Assembly (NCBI GenBank): GCA_950022655.1
Contig: OX465581.1
Coordinates: 109,413,125-109,477,124 of the forward strand
DNA length: 64,000 bases
DNA from: Alentia gelatinosa
Taxonomy: Eukaryota; Annelida; Polychaeta; Phyllodocida; Polynoidae
Direction: 5' to 3'
Positions within the stretch are counted from its first letter, which is position 1. Each line of letters opens with the position of its first letter. Below, one piece after another: positions 51,600 to 62,832 of the stretch. A program made the position numbers and the translations under genes. A model generated the notes under the pieces. The model made no database searches and was not told where the DNA came from. It worked only from the letters and a program-made list of their open reading frames with translations.

Positions 51600-53370
51600 T
51601 TCCACCCACGGCAGCGTTAGGTAATCATAGGTTGTTCGCTCATAGGTATATAGGAATAACAACTACATGTGACTTATTAGCGTATCAGCATCTGTCGTAT
51701 AAATATACGAAATAATTTCTTGGCATCAAACGTCTCAACAATTCCATACATTTTAAAGATAACATAATACTCTTCATAAAAAAAAAAGCAAGAATAGGTA
51801 AGCTATGTAAGTAACAAACCTGACTCAACCCAAACCAAAATATCTTATGTTCAAATATCAGATATCTCATAAACAATGGGGTTTAATGCTATATATGTGC
51901 ATATTCATTGCCTCGTGAACCTGAGAAAAGACGTCTCAGTTGGGTTGGTCGGTGTTGTGGGTGCCTCTCTCCCGCATCGTGCACACTGCCTGCTGTGTCG
52001 GCTCAGTAGCAGGTGGAAGCCCTCACCAATTACACGCCCGGCCTCTGAGCGGTCACACCGTGCCCCACACCGGCCTGAGATGCGAGCGCAGCCGGCTGAA
52101 TCATTGCCCCACTCGGCAAAGTCATCAGCCCAAATCAGTTCCCTCTGTCAGCCTGTGTTTTATACAAGACTCGTAAAACGGCCGCTTTACCAACATCCCG
52201 GGTCATCACGGGGCCATGCCTTATCACGTGACTCTTTTTGTGGTTACAGGTTTTCATGGCTGATCATGTGATCATGTGAACTTGTAAGGTGGCTGTTTTC
52301 TCTTTGGAAAGACGAACCTTTCTTATTTAATTTAACCTTTGGTAACACGAAACTTTCTTATTTAATTGACACAGGCTCCTCGTGTAATCATCCCTTCTCC
52401 AATTCTCTGTTGAAGATTGGTTGTGCACTAAATATATCTCTTTTTGTGGTTTCACAATGTTCATTCATCTCTGAGTTCTAATGGCTAATGCAGGTTTCTC
52501 CCGCCCGAATTATCTTATTTATAGTGCCAATTTATTTTCTTTCGTATCTCTTCCATCCAGGTCCTTCTCCTTTCATTATTTGTTATTCTTTCTCCTCGTC
52601 TCTCCGCTGTTCCCCAATTCTCTCACTCCTTGTATCATTTTAGACCTTTTCTTGTCATCTAAATTCTTCATATTCTCTTAGCTTCCGAGTCTTATCAGCA
52701 TATGTAACAATATAATAGCATCAACAAAGCTAATTATATACCCAATCCTCACCTAGAGACACAAGCAGACAGATGGACAGGTCTCACTTGATAGTTTCAA
52801 TATCTGGTGGCGCATCATGTTTGTTTAGAAGCGGTGACAGTTTGAGCCGTCCATTTATTGTTGCGAGGTGACGGTTTATTTGCTGCTGGGGTAATACCTG
52901 CTCTGAAAGCGCTCCTGATGTGCCGCACATGGCGCGAGCAGCTCGCCGAGCAGTTCAACCCCACACTGAGCTGCTCTTCCTCACTCTCCTACTCGTGCCA
53001 CACTCTCCTCTTTACCTCAGCCTCTAACAACACGTGGTCAACACACAGTTCGGGTAATTACAGGCCTAAAATGCCACCCACTCTAGTTTTAAGTAACTTG
53101 TATCCTTTTTGCAGAGCAATAAGGGCTACTAATAATTTGGTTAACCCAACATGTGGTACACATTTTCGGTTTATAACATCAGATGAGTGCATAGCTGTGC
53201 ATGTCATGTTAGTCAATGCGACATAGGAAGTTCATATAAGATGCATTATTGGTTCGCTTTTAATTATGAATATTTCAATGTCATATTATAATAAAATATC
53301 AGTAGGAATATGGAATGCCTATACTAATGAGGATGATATTCATAATAGTAGTCAGTATATGAATATGTAT
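51600..53370. other. Intergenic sequence
   Basis: No supported gene. CpG-richer, motif-dense segments occur at 52000-52190 and 52850-53060; the latter holds a GAGCAGCTC/GAGCTGCTC pair. Confidence 0.5.
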
Positions 53371-53377
53371 ACATGTA

Positions 53378-54262
53378 CAGTAAAACCCCTCTTCCGGGAC
53401 ACCCCGCTTAAGGGGACACCCCGCTTTAGGGGACAATTTGCTCGGAACGGAAATTTTTCCCTCTATTAAGAGTTTATTTTAACCCCGCTTAAGGGGACAC
53501 CCCGCTTAAGGGGACACCCCGCTTTAGGGGACAGTTTTTCGGTACAGAAATGCTTAAAAAACCCGCTTAAGGGGACAGTTTGGAGGGACATCATATCAAA
53601 AACACTGAAAATCAAAGTTTATGGTGCCCGTTTGTACGGGACAGATAGTTGTCGCAAACAGGACAATAGACTGTGCATTCCTGTGGGGGCCCGGGCGGCC
53701 GGAGTGTGTTTTTTCAAGGTAATAACCACATCTCTAGCGGGTCTGGGCGGGCGACTGTGAGTGGATATTAGTATGAGCGACTTCGCACCTTTTGAAGGTA
53801 GGGGGTTAGAGGTCCGCTTACAGGTTAGCTGTGGGCGACACAGGGAGGGCTGGGGACTTTGAAGGTGCGGTATTCAGTGAGCCGTCGCGGCTCTGGGCGG
53901 CTCACGGTGAGTCCCTTATAGGGCTGCTGATTTCTCTCAGAAGTTACGGGGGGGGGGGGGGGGGCATTGACCGGGGGTATAAAAAGGAGCGAATTTCACA
54001 AGCAAGGCACATCTACCTTCAACCTCTTTTATCTATTTTTTCTTTTTTGTACATTTATATTTATTTATATTATATAATTTATATTTATTTGCTTATTTAT
54101 GTGCTATTGATAAACCTTTTAACCCAATAACCATCGTTTCCTTCATTTACGTAGGTATTCTCTATTGTATAACCAGACTGAAAACCCCGCTTAAGGGGGC
54201 ACCCCGCTTAAGGGGACACTTGGCCCGGAACGGAGGGTGTCCCCTTAAGAGGGGTTTTACTG
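53378..54262. mobile_element. TA-flanked non-autonomous DNA transposon with CAGTAAAACCCCTC ends
   Basis: Perfect inverted ends CAGTAAAACCCCTCTT are flanked by TA (53376-53377 and 54263-54264), as in pogo/Tigger-like Tc1/mariner elements. Next to both ends are tandem units of CCGCTTAAGGGGACACC. The centre holds a 17-base G run (53948-53964) and a TATAAAAAGG. No transposase frame was seen in its 885 bp. Confidence 0.85.
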
Positions 54263-54539
54263 TATATACGTGCATACCACCCTCCAGTACCAATCATCTG
54301 CTGACAGATTAATTAGCTATTTAGGTTTTGCGGACTATTCACATTCATCTAGCAGTATACCACCTTTGAGAAAATCAAAGCCTAAGACAACATAGATGAT
54401 TAGCTCTCATTAGACGGCAATTACTCTTACGGGGTAGATGATATATAATAGCAGGCTGTCAGAAGAACCTGTAGTCTGAGGAGTAGCTGCTACCACCCCT
54501 GACCAGGTGTAGGGTGTGAGTACACGCTTTGATGTAGCC

Positions 54540-55700
54540 TGCAGTTTAGGTAATGGCCTGTGACTCGCGCTCTGTGCCTGCGCCGCGCTCCAACAATCAC
54601 AGACCGGAGCAGCTCGCTTCTCTACCGAGCAGCTCGCGCGGGTCGCCGGCAGCAGCAGAATCCCCCGAGGCCCTCAATTGTCATCAAACGTCTGCCTACA
54701 GAAGTACCACCAGAAAGCCCGCAGGCCATGCGTTGGATCCCCAAGGCGTGTGGGAAATGTGGCATGACGGCTGTGATGCTGGAGGCATGGCCGTCACGGA
54801 TGGGTAGTCACACGGGGATGTCTAGCGCCTGGAGCTGTTGGGGCTCACTGACCCCTGACCCCTGCCGCCTGGGTACCTGCTCCTGTCTGCGCATCCCCGC
54901 ATCGCCTGGTTCCCACTAAATGCTTACGGCAAGGAGGGGTATAGGTAAAGCGGACATGGCACCCTACGGTCTCTGTCATTACTGCCAAAAGATGGTTATA
55001 ATACAAACATACATAGGGCTTACTCTCCCTCCTTACCCTCTTCACCTCGGTGTCGCCGTCTCGGCTCCTACCCCAGACCCCATCTCCGCCTCTCGCCCGC
55101 CCCTCTTGGCGCCGTACCTACAGCCTCTAGTCGCTCAACAAATTGCACAATTTCACGCGCTCGTTGAAGCCACTGAGGTGCGGCGACACGGGGCAATTAT
55201 CACTGCCTGGAGGAGGTAGGGGGTACGGTACAGTGGGATGTGAGGGGGGTAAGGATACGAGTCTGTGTACGGGGGGAGCGGGAGGGTGGGAGAGTAAATC
55301 GGATATTTGTTGTATACGAGACAGCAATGGCGCCAGAGGAAATGAACATACCCGGCCACAAGCAGCAGCCGCAGTTCCCCACCCGTCTCCACACTGACAA
55401 GATGAATGCCTCCCCCGTCGCTTTAATCTCCCCTGCCCGCCTCTGTGAGCGCCGGGCCCGTGAGCAGCTCAAAGGGACGTGTTGGTGAGCTGCTCGGCGA
55501 GCATGGGGCGGGGTCTTGGGCGGCATCCCTCGGGGCCCCGTCCCTGATCCCCCGGCTTTGTGGAGAGGCGTCGCGGCCGACGGCTCACAGACACACGAGA
55601 AGAAAACTGCCCGCGGCAACAATTAGCCCTCCTTGTCCCTCACCAGAGGGAGCCACTGAGTAGGGAGTGTCACCACGTGAGAGATCACGAGGTTGCTTCA
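54540..55700. promoter_or_regulatory. CpG-rich patch with four GAGC(A/T)GCTC motifs
   Basis: Elevated C+G, with overlapping short open frames on both strands that lack family signal. GAGC(A/T)GCTC occurs at 54607, 54627, 55462 and 55487. This may be a regulatory domain downstream of the secreted repeat-protein gene. Confidence 0.3.
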
Positions 55701-55901
55701 ATCATGGCTACCAGAGCTATTGTATCTCCTAATGTGTCATGCATAGCAGTACGTATGCAGTAATTCACAGCCTATTCAATTAGGTATAAACAGTGATAGG
55801 CCTTTATATCGAAGTCGTAGCTGAGTTGAGTAGCTTTCGAGGGACACCTCAGTTATCTATCCAACACTAAGCATGTGTCCGAATACATACTTTTGGGAAC
55901 T

Positions 55902-56188
55902 GGGACCTGTTTCGCTAGTTTCGTGACATGTCTAGATGGCGTGTCCGGTTTGTCCGGTTTTATAAGAACTAGACATTAGACTTCGTTTTGTCCGTTCTTG
56001 CTTGCACTGTTGGTGCCACTTTTGTCACGAAACTAGTGAAATAGGTCCATGATGTGTAGATTCGTCTAATTCTTATGTCTGAGGTCTGTCTTTTCCTAAG
56101 GGCAGCTACTTGTGTTGTCATGAAACTAGACAACCCCAATGTCTGTATGGTGTCACAGACATGTCACGAAACTTATGAAACAGGTCCC
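55902..56188. mobile_element. Inverted-repeat element with GGGACCTGTTTC ends
   Basis: The left end GGGACCTGTTTCGCTAGTTT and the right end, in reverse complement GGGACCTGTTTCATAAGTTT, are inverted. Both are followed by CGTGACATGTCT. A third, right-end-like copy (CACGAAACTAGTGAAATAGGT) lies inside at about 56027-56048. No clear target duplication was identified. Confidence 0.65.
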
Positions 56189-56252
56189 GGGATCTTTAGT
56201 TTTTGAGCACCAGCTGAGGGCTGTCGTGGTGCCGAAGGAGAGAAGTGAGGAC

Positions 56253-56353
<101 letters not shown>

Positions 56354-56359
56354 CTAACG

Positions 56360-57380
56360 AGGCATTGTCCATGATGACTGACTCCGTTTGGTGTATACAG
56401 CCGCCACAAGAATTTCCCTGAATGTTTTGGTAGAAGTGTGGAGTGACGGAAATTTACTGGAGAGGAGATGAAAACAGTGGCTTGAAAGAGATAAACCGGC
56501 TTACGTGATTTAGGAAAAGCTAGGAAAGGTAAACAAAAAGCTAATTGGGGATAGTGGTGAAAAAAAAAAATCGATTTATTCATTCTGGAGAAGATTGCCT
56601 GTTTCCAATCTCAACATGACATATTTCCCATCAACCAAAGACTGAGTGACTGAGTGTACTGAAAACTTACGTATCCGACTACTATTCCGTCATGGTACGT
56701 TAAAAGGTATATTTGTAAGATGTCCTTTACCAGCAGGAATGTCGTCATTTTGGTTTAGCTTTTCAAGTGAACCAGCAGGTGATGTAGAAATTATGGTGAA
56801 AGGTCACCACTGAAACTAAGATAGGAGGTAGTTCCCTTTTGCCGTCTATGACCATCATTCACTGGCGTTCAGCGGCATGTTAAACATGAATAGTGCTTGT
56901 TTCCAGCAAGGCGGAACAGAACTCGACTTTACAAACACCTTATGAACATATTGTGATGAATCATAGTTGTGATTGGGCATATTAGACTGTAAATAAGAGT
57001 GTATGAACTGCTACAAGTCATCTTCAGAGGCACCGCCTAGCAGGTTTACTGGCTTTTGAGGTGGAGCAATACATTTGCATAACATATCTGAAAATATTTG
57101 TCTTATCTCTATCAATATACATGCCCAAGCGACATAGCAGTTGCCACTACTAAGAGCTGACACAGAATTATGACTCTTGATCTAGAAAAAGGTGACAAGA
57201 AATGGCTTTTCATATTTCTCATATCATTTAGTAATACAATATCAATCATCGATGGAAAATAATAAATCAGTTGCTGCTTTACAACACGACCGCTTTGGGG
57301 ATGATGCAATGTACAGTACGTACATTGTTCGATATCAAAAGAAGGATATATATACTGCATACATGCTTATAAATACATAC
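56360..57380. other. Intergenic sequence downstream of the secreted repeat-protein gene
   Basis: A+T-rich sequence with no recognisable exon. Confidence 0.5.
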
Positions 57381-57386
57381 ACACAT

Positions 57387-57398
57387 TTTATTTTTATT
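57387..57398 (-). terminator. Candidate polyadenylation signals of the secreted repeat-protein gene
   Basis: Two adjacent AATAAA hexamers on the minus strand (57387-57392 and 57393-57398) lie about 90 bases past the stop codon. A third AATAAA overlaps the stop codon itself near 57485. Confidence 0.45.
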
Positions 57399-57484
57399 TC
57401 CCATTGTTGCTCACCTCGTGAGCTATCCTTTCCCCCAATCGTTGCCCCGTCCCTTTACGTCTCGACCCTTGAAACCTTTTTTTT

Positions 57485-59652
57485 TTATTTGGTCAAGTCA
57501 AAGGTCGACGATGTGGCTGGAACGCTACTTCCGAATATATTGAGGAAAACATCTCTTAAGAAGTTGAATATTGTATGCAGAAGACCCATCAGGAAAGCCA
57601 TCTCAAAGTGAATGGTAAGACCACGAGGTTTCTCTGTCTTAACCAAAAGGCTGTCTGTGCTATTAAACTGAGATATCATAATTTCACGAATTGTGCCATT
57701 TACAATGTGCTCAACATCTGTAGCTGTAGCAAAAATATCGGAAGCAGTGCTAGTATTCGGCTGATGAACATCGGGGATGGTTGTAGAATCGGTGGAGGTC
57801 TGGGTTCCAGTTCTTGATACCGTCACAGTTTCTCTGTGGTTGATTTTGTAACCTCTGTTTACTGAACTCGATATTTGATCTATACTCACTTCCTGGTGGT
57901 TGTAGATAACATAGGGTACTATAGTTGAGGATACTCTGTGGGTTTTTATAGAAGGCTTTCCTGGGGTGTCAACATCGGTGTCATTGGTTTGGATTGGGGA
58001 CGGTTCAGAACTAATCTCACCGCTATCTCGGCTCATAGACTGGGCACGCGATGGACCACTTGTGGTGTGTTTCCCGCTCTCAGTTGTCAGACCACTGACA
58101 CTGGTGTGTGTGAAACTTGTTGGCTTTTTCCGATGGTCAATATTCCCACGGCCTCCTTTCGGCATAACCCTTCCATGTCCTGCCGACTGGACCCTGTGCC
58201 CCGTCCGTTCCTGTGACGCCCCACCAGGATCACGTACTTCCTGTGTGTACTCAATGACCCCGATCTTCAGGGGGCCCCTGTTGGTACCCGGTCTGTGGTT
58301 GAGTGTAGGATGCTGGGAGGACGATACGACAGGGAACCTGCGCCCTGTCCCTCCGGAGGTCCACATCGTTTTGTCCTCAGTGACCTCTCTGGGCCTAACT
58401 CGCGTCTGAAGGTCACCTTCAGGGGTTCTGTAGTAAACTTTCCCTCCTGGAGTTTGATCCCTATCCCTTTCACTATCAGGAAACCCGATCTGTGTTAGTT
58501 TACGATCTCGTGCTTTGTTTATTTGGCGGTGGTTTAACGCATCACGCTCATTAGATCTAAATACATGACGTGTGTCTTTGCTGAAGCCAGGACTTCTATT
58601 TTGACTTTGAGTAACTCTGGGATGGCTTGCTCTGGCTCTAGGCATGGAATCAATACGACGATCTTGTCGGGGAACAATAGATTCCATACCCTGTCGTGGA
58701 TTCATAGGTCGTACTTTTTGTGGGATTTTAAACCGAACATCTTTTCGTGGGATAGTCGCCCGTACATTCTGTCGGATGGCGGATTCCACATCTTGGCGTG
58801 GCATCGGAGATCGGATCTTCTGCAATGGTACTCTAGATCTGGCATTCTGTAGTGGAGTGAATTCCACGCCCTGGTGTGGGATCGTAGGTTGGGGGGTTTG
58901 CCGTGTAAGCGTAGAATGTATTCCCTGTCGTGGGATTGTCTGTCGAGCGTCTTGCCGTTTAGGTGTAGAATATATAACCTCCCGTGGGTCTGTAGCCCTT
59001 ACGTCCTGTCGTTGCCTCGTATGCTGTATCCTTTGCTGTGTGATTGTAGATTGTATATCTTGTGGGACTGCAGAACGTACATTCTCAACAACCTTCCCCT
59101 TCCCCTGTAGATTTACTGGACGATGGATATTTTCTCCCCCTCCTGATCTCAATGAGGTGTTAGATGGTGGAGGAGCCTCCAGTTTCACCGTATGAGCAGC
59201 TCCTGTATGATTATTACCCACGCCTGAGCTGCTCGCCGTGACACTTGCGGCCTTGTGGTTGACCTCGGCCTTGGCCAGCGCCAATGACACCTGGTTGAGC
59301 AGTGAGCGCGGCTGTTGACGCAGCGACCGCACCAGACTGGAAACGTTAGGCCGGTGAACCACATCCGCAACATGGCTGCGAGGCCTAACACCACGCCTAA
59401 CTTCCTGACCGCCGTGGGAGCTATCTACTTCACGTTTCCGTCGGGAGGTGGTGGCAGTGGCTTCCATGGAGGAGGCTTGTTCCTTCCATTGGAAGTTCCG
59501 GTAGGTATTGGAGGAGGTATTTGCATGTGGTACCGAATAGGTTGTGTTGTGGATAAGTCGAGAATGTGGTGAAGGATGAACCACCCAAGTCTTTGTATCT
59601 CTAATGTATCCGTGAAATATCCCCTTTTCTCTGTTCAGAGGAATTGGCATTC
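57485..59652 (-). CDS. Secreted cysteine-free repeat protein, exon 2 (main exon)
   Basis: This is the main exon of an unrecognised gene on the minus strand. A T-rich tract and CAG acceptor lie at 59653-59655, and the frame enters in phase 1, matching the exon at 61446-61530. Joined, the product is about 750 residues. No cysteine is present. It is rich in Arg, Gln, Ser, Thr and Pro and is probably largely disordered. An RRKR furin-type site lies at joined residues 99-102. At least eight N-glycosylation sequons (such as NTT, NVS, NHT, NGT and NST) fit passage through the secretory pathway. Residues about 219-366 form a tandem 8-9-residue repeat. The last 40 residues contain a hydrophobic or amphipathic stretch (MAFLMGLLHTIFNFLRDVF) before DLTK and TAA. 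No known domain was recognised; an extracellular-matrix or biomineral-type role would be speculation. It is convergent with Pax1/9, 45 kb away. Confidence 0.75.
58664..59083 (-). repeat. Tandem 27-bp coding repeat encoding a degenerate nonapeptide
   Basis: About 15 tandem units of 8-9 residues lie inside the secreted protein. The approximate consensus is [D/G/N/K]-[V/I/A]-[R/H/E]-x-[T/S/A]-x-P-R-Q. Example units are DARQTIPRQ, GIHSTLTRQ, KIRSPMPRQ, NVRATIPRK and GMESIVPRQ. Some units lack one residue. The divergence with a kept reading frame suggests an old, selected repeat rather than a recent microsatellite expansion. Confidence 0.85.
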
Positions 59653-61445
59653 CTGCAAAAAAAATATAAACATGTATGTTATCAATATACACCCATAGAT
59701 AAATGAAGGACACCTAGTCTTGATATTTAACATTTCCAAAAGGTAGAGTAATATCACTCGGACTATTGGGGGAAATTTATAGTTATATAAGCTTATAAAC
59801 CTTTTATCGTGACTAAGTGGGAATAATGGAGTTAGAGGGATGGACATCACTTGGGAGTTAAGAATCTATTTATAAAAACTGCTGAAACCACTAAGCGGGA
59901 AATCAATGGCTCTACATGTCATGCATGACATATTATAGTCAACACCACAGTTCGAGTGATACACATATGCGGTCATGTGGTGAGTCTGCTGATATATTCA
60001 TACGCCTGTCCGTTGGCTATTGTTTATCCCTTATATCAATACAACCTTTGGCAAACTATAGATCGTCCCGCAATAACACGAGGTAAGGCCTGCTTTGTCA
60101 TTCCCAGTCGCCGGCTCCTTATAGATGTATATCTCTACATACGTATGTGTATGCAGGTATGTCTGGCGGTGAAACACCTGTGGGTGCTGAGGTGTGCGAG
60201 GGGAGGGGCGGGGGGGGGGGGGCTTAGTGTGCCATGATGACTCAGTGGACGAACGCATCCACCGTGGAGATGTGAGCTTTAAATAACGGGAATCTAAACA
60301 AGGCTCGAGCCTCGCAGCTAGACACAGCCTCACGCACACCGACAACCAGCGTCTACACACGCCGGAAGCGCGCTGCTGTCATGCGCAGAGCGGCCACGCC
60401 GGTAGGACGGATGTTCGGCGATAGGTGGCGTGCAGGTTTGCTGGGTTTCGTCACGAAAAGCATGATGGGAGTGAGGTATTTTACACTACTAATTCCATCT
60501 AAAAACTTAATCGGTATTTCTATAATGACTTTTTTATTAACGCAGATTTTTAGTGATTAGTTCCATAATATTGAAATCACCATCTGTCACTATTTGGAAG
60601 GCAAAGGTTACACAAGATGGTTCACAGAATTCCCTACTCGATTATAGCAAATAGTGAAGAAAGATTCTCCAATCTCTTATTCTAATAAATCATCTTAGTA
60701 TTTGGACAAATGGATATTCATGATGAACAAAGAGATATCAGGGTTTACAGTTAATCAACATTTACAACTAAATTACCTTTTTAGCCTACCTAGAATCCAC
60801 CTAAAATTATCAGAATCTGTAGCCCATCGAAATTAGCGAGGCAAATGACACACAAGCAGTGAAAATATTAATGAAGATTGCCACTGCCTAGAAAGGTCTT
60901 TCCTATATTCAATAACATTTAATTTTAAAGGCTATTCTGTCATTTACTTCTCAAGAATAGATCCATTGTGTCCTGTTATCTCAGAAATAAAGTATAGATA
61001 TGCAATACTAAACAATTCCATAGTAATATACTGAGACAGACGATTATTTTCTCTTATAATCTGTTATAAGACTTCACATTTGATATCAAGTTATCATCAA
61101 TAACGAATGACAACAAGGCAGAGAACCAGTAGACTATATTCATTGGGAATCCACGGTAAGTTCACGGGGAAGCCTTGTCAAAATAACCGGTGAGGTCGTG
61201 TAAAATAAGATATGAATACAGAAATATATGACCATTTTCATGTAGGCCCACATTCACAAATTACTCCTCCAATGAGTAACGCAGAGTTTGATGCTTAAAA
61301 AACACAGTCAAACAATGTAAAACAGCATAAACATATTATATACCTAATGGCGAAATTGTACCTATGTATGAATACGACATGGGTAGGAGCGGTTAGTATA
61401 CGTAGTTCATAGAGCTGCAGGCATATGATAAATAGATATCCTTAC
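59653..61445 (-). other. Intron of the secreted repeat-protein gene
   Basis: The predicted intron is about 1.8 kb, with GTAAGG at its 5' end and a T-rich tract plus CAG at its 3' end. It contains a CpG-rich patch near 60.3-60.45 kb with ETS-like and NRF1-like motifs, and a 13-base G run at 60210-60222. No extra coding exon was recognised. Confidence 0.65.
60300..60460. promoter_or_regulatory. CpG-rich intronic patch with ETS-like and NRF1-like motifs
   Basis: GCCGGAAGCGCG begins at 60361 and TCATGCGCAG follows near 60379, in a CpG-rich patch within the predicted intron of the secreted gene. It could be an alternative promoter or intronic enhancer. Confidence 0.3.
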
Positions 61446-61530
61446 CAAGTTGAATCAGGCCATGGCCAGATAGCAGGATCCACATTTGAGAGACCAGTAA
61501 CACAGAGTTACGAATCCACCTTATATCCAT
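61446..61530 (-). CDS. Secreted cysteine-free repeat protein, exon 1 (signal peptide)
   Basis: The ATG at 61528-61530 has a good context (G at -3 and G at +4). The encoded 28 residues, beginning MDIRWIRN and continuing SVLLVSQMWILLSGHGL, form a short charged region and a hydrophobic core typical of a signal peptide. The exon ends in phase 1 at a strong donor, GTAAGG (61440-61445). Joining it to the acceptor at 59653 restores a Gly codon and keeps the long frame open. An in-frame upstream ATG at 61603-61605 would add 25 residues before the hydrophobic segment; the internal ATG is preferred because it gives a conventional signal peptide. No RNA evidence is available, so the exon pairing rests on phase, splice signals and protein logic. 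Confidence 0.7.
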
Positions 61531-62545
61531 TCCGCAATGGAGACTAGAGAATATTAATCCTGTATTCAGTTCCTGATTGTGGGAACCATAGTTGTATTTT
61601 TTCACAGCAAAGGACGTCTAGTAGACACAAAAATGCATCTTGAGAGATGTCTATAGGAGAGGACACTATGGGAAGATACTGAAGCTGCCCACATTGTAGA
61701 ATGCTCTGTGCGGGACACAGTCAGGAGGTGAGCATGCACGCCGCAGTTTATGGGAATCAAATTTATGACGAATTCATTAGATCGCAGTAAACCGGGGCAG
61801 GCTTGTCTTTTTTAATCTATATGTGAACGATTCCGTTTTATAGCGCTAAACACGAACGGGGGGTAATTATATGGGTTGTGGATTATTGATCAGGTGGTCG
61901 GCCCGGACGTTTTATTCACAACTGTAAACAAGAAAAACTAGATGAATAGACTTGAAAGGTGTGTATTGGCGGTTATCAGGCATTACGGTAGAAACAAGAA
62001 GTACCTATTATCAAGAAGCACTTATAACTATAGGCTCTATACCATATCAAATAGTATATTTCACATTTTCTGTTAAACAGTTTTGATTCAGTTTAAAGTG
62101 TTTTATACTATTTATCATAGCGATTAATATGCGATTGGAAATCACATGTTCATACATATCATGTGGATGAAATACAACAGTCCCCCTCCCATTTAAACAT
62201 ATTCACCCCTCGCGTGAATACATTTCTGTAATACATGCATCTCATTAGCCATTCATATCCAATCTTGCACGCTCTAGGTCGATGCTGTTGACGTGACCCT
62301 CCTAACAGGCCGCAATATGAGTATCTGATTTCCCACGCTCCTTATATCGGGAAATGTTGAGCCAGAGCTATATTTTGTGTGTGAGCATTCCGCGCTGGAT
62401 GTCGCCATGACGACACTGGAGCGCAGGTCACTTGGTCCTTCTCACGCCGACCTGCCCGCGCTCTGCCTGCAAATGAACACAAACGAGCATCAGGAGCAGC
62501 TCTGACTGCAGCCTCGAGCAATATCTGACCCTCTGTAGGGCCCCG
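61531..62545. other. Upstream flank of the secreted repeat-protein gene
   Basis: This stretch should contain its promoter and 5' leader on the minus strand. No clear TATA box was identified. GAGCAGCTC occurs at 62494-62502. Confidence 0.4.
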
Positions 62546-62832
62546 CCGCCCGCCGCCCGCCGCCCGCCGCCCGCCGCCCGCCGCCCGCCGCCCGCCGCCC
62601 GCCGCCCGCCTCCAGCCGCCCGCCGCCCGCCGCCCGCCGCCCGCCGCCCGCCGCCCGCCGCCCGCCGCCCGCCGCCCGCCGCCCGCCGCCCGCCTCCAGC
62701 CGCCCGCCGCCCGCCGCCCGCCGCCCGCCGCCCGCCGCCCGCCGCCCGCCGCCCGCCGCCCGCCGCCCGCCGCCCGCCTCCAGCCGCCCGCCGCCCGCCG
62801 CCCGCCGCCCGCCGCCCGCCGCCCGCCGCCCG
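62546..62832. repeat. CCGCCCG heptamer array with 84-bp higher-order period
   Basis: There are 41 heptamers in strict register, 38 of them CCGCCCG. The other three are CCTCCAG, at 62609-62615, 62693-62699 and 62777-62783, exactly 84 bp (12 units) apart. The minus strand is GGGCGGC-rich and prone to G-quadruplex formation. Because 7 is not a multiple of 3, all frames read a low-complexity Arg-Ala-Gly repeat, which is not a gene. Confidence 0.97.

Noticed and set aside
58644..59195. 183-codon plus-strand frame, Cys- and Arg-rich
   Set aside because: It is antisense to the 27-bp coding repeat, and its apparent periodicity mirrors the real minus-strand repeat.
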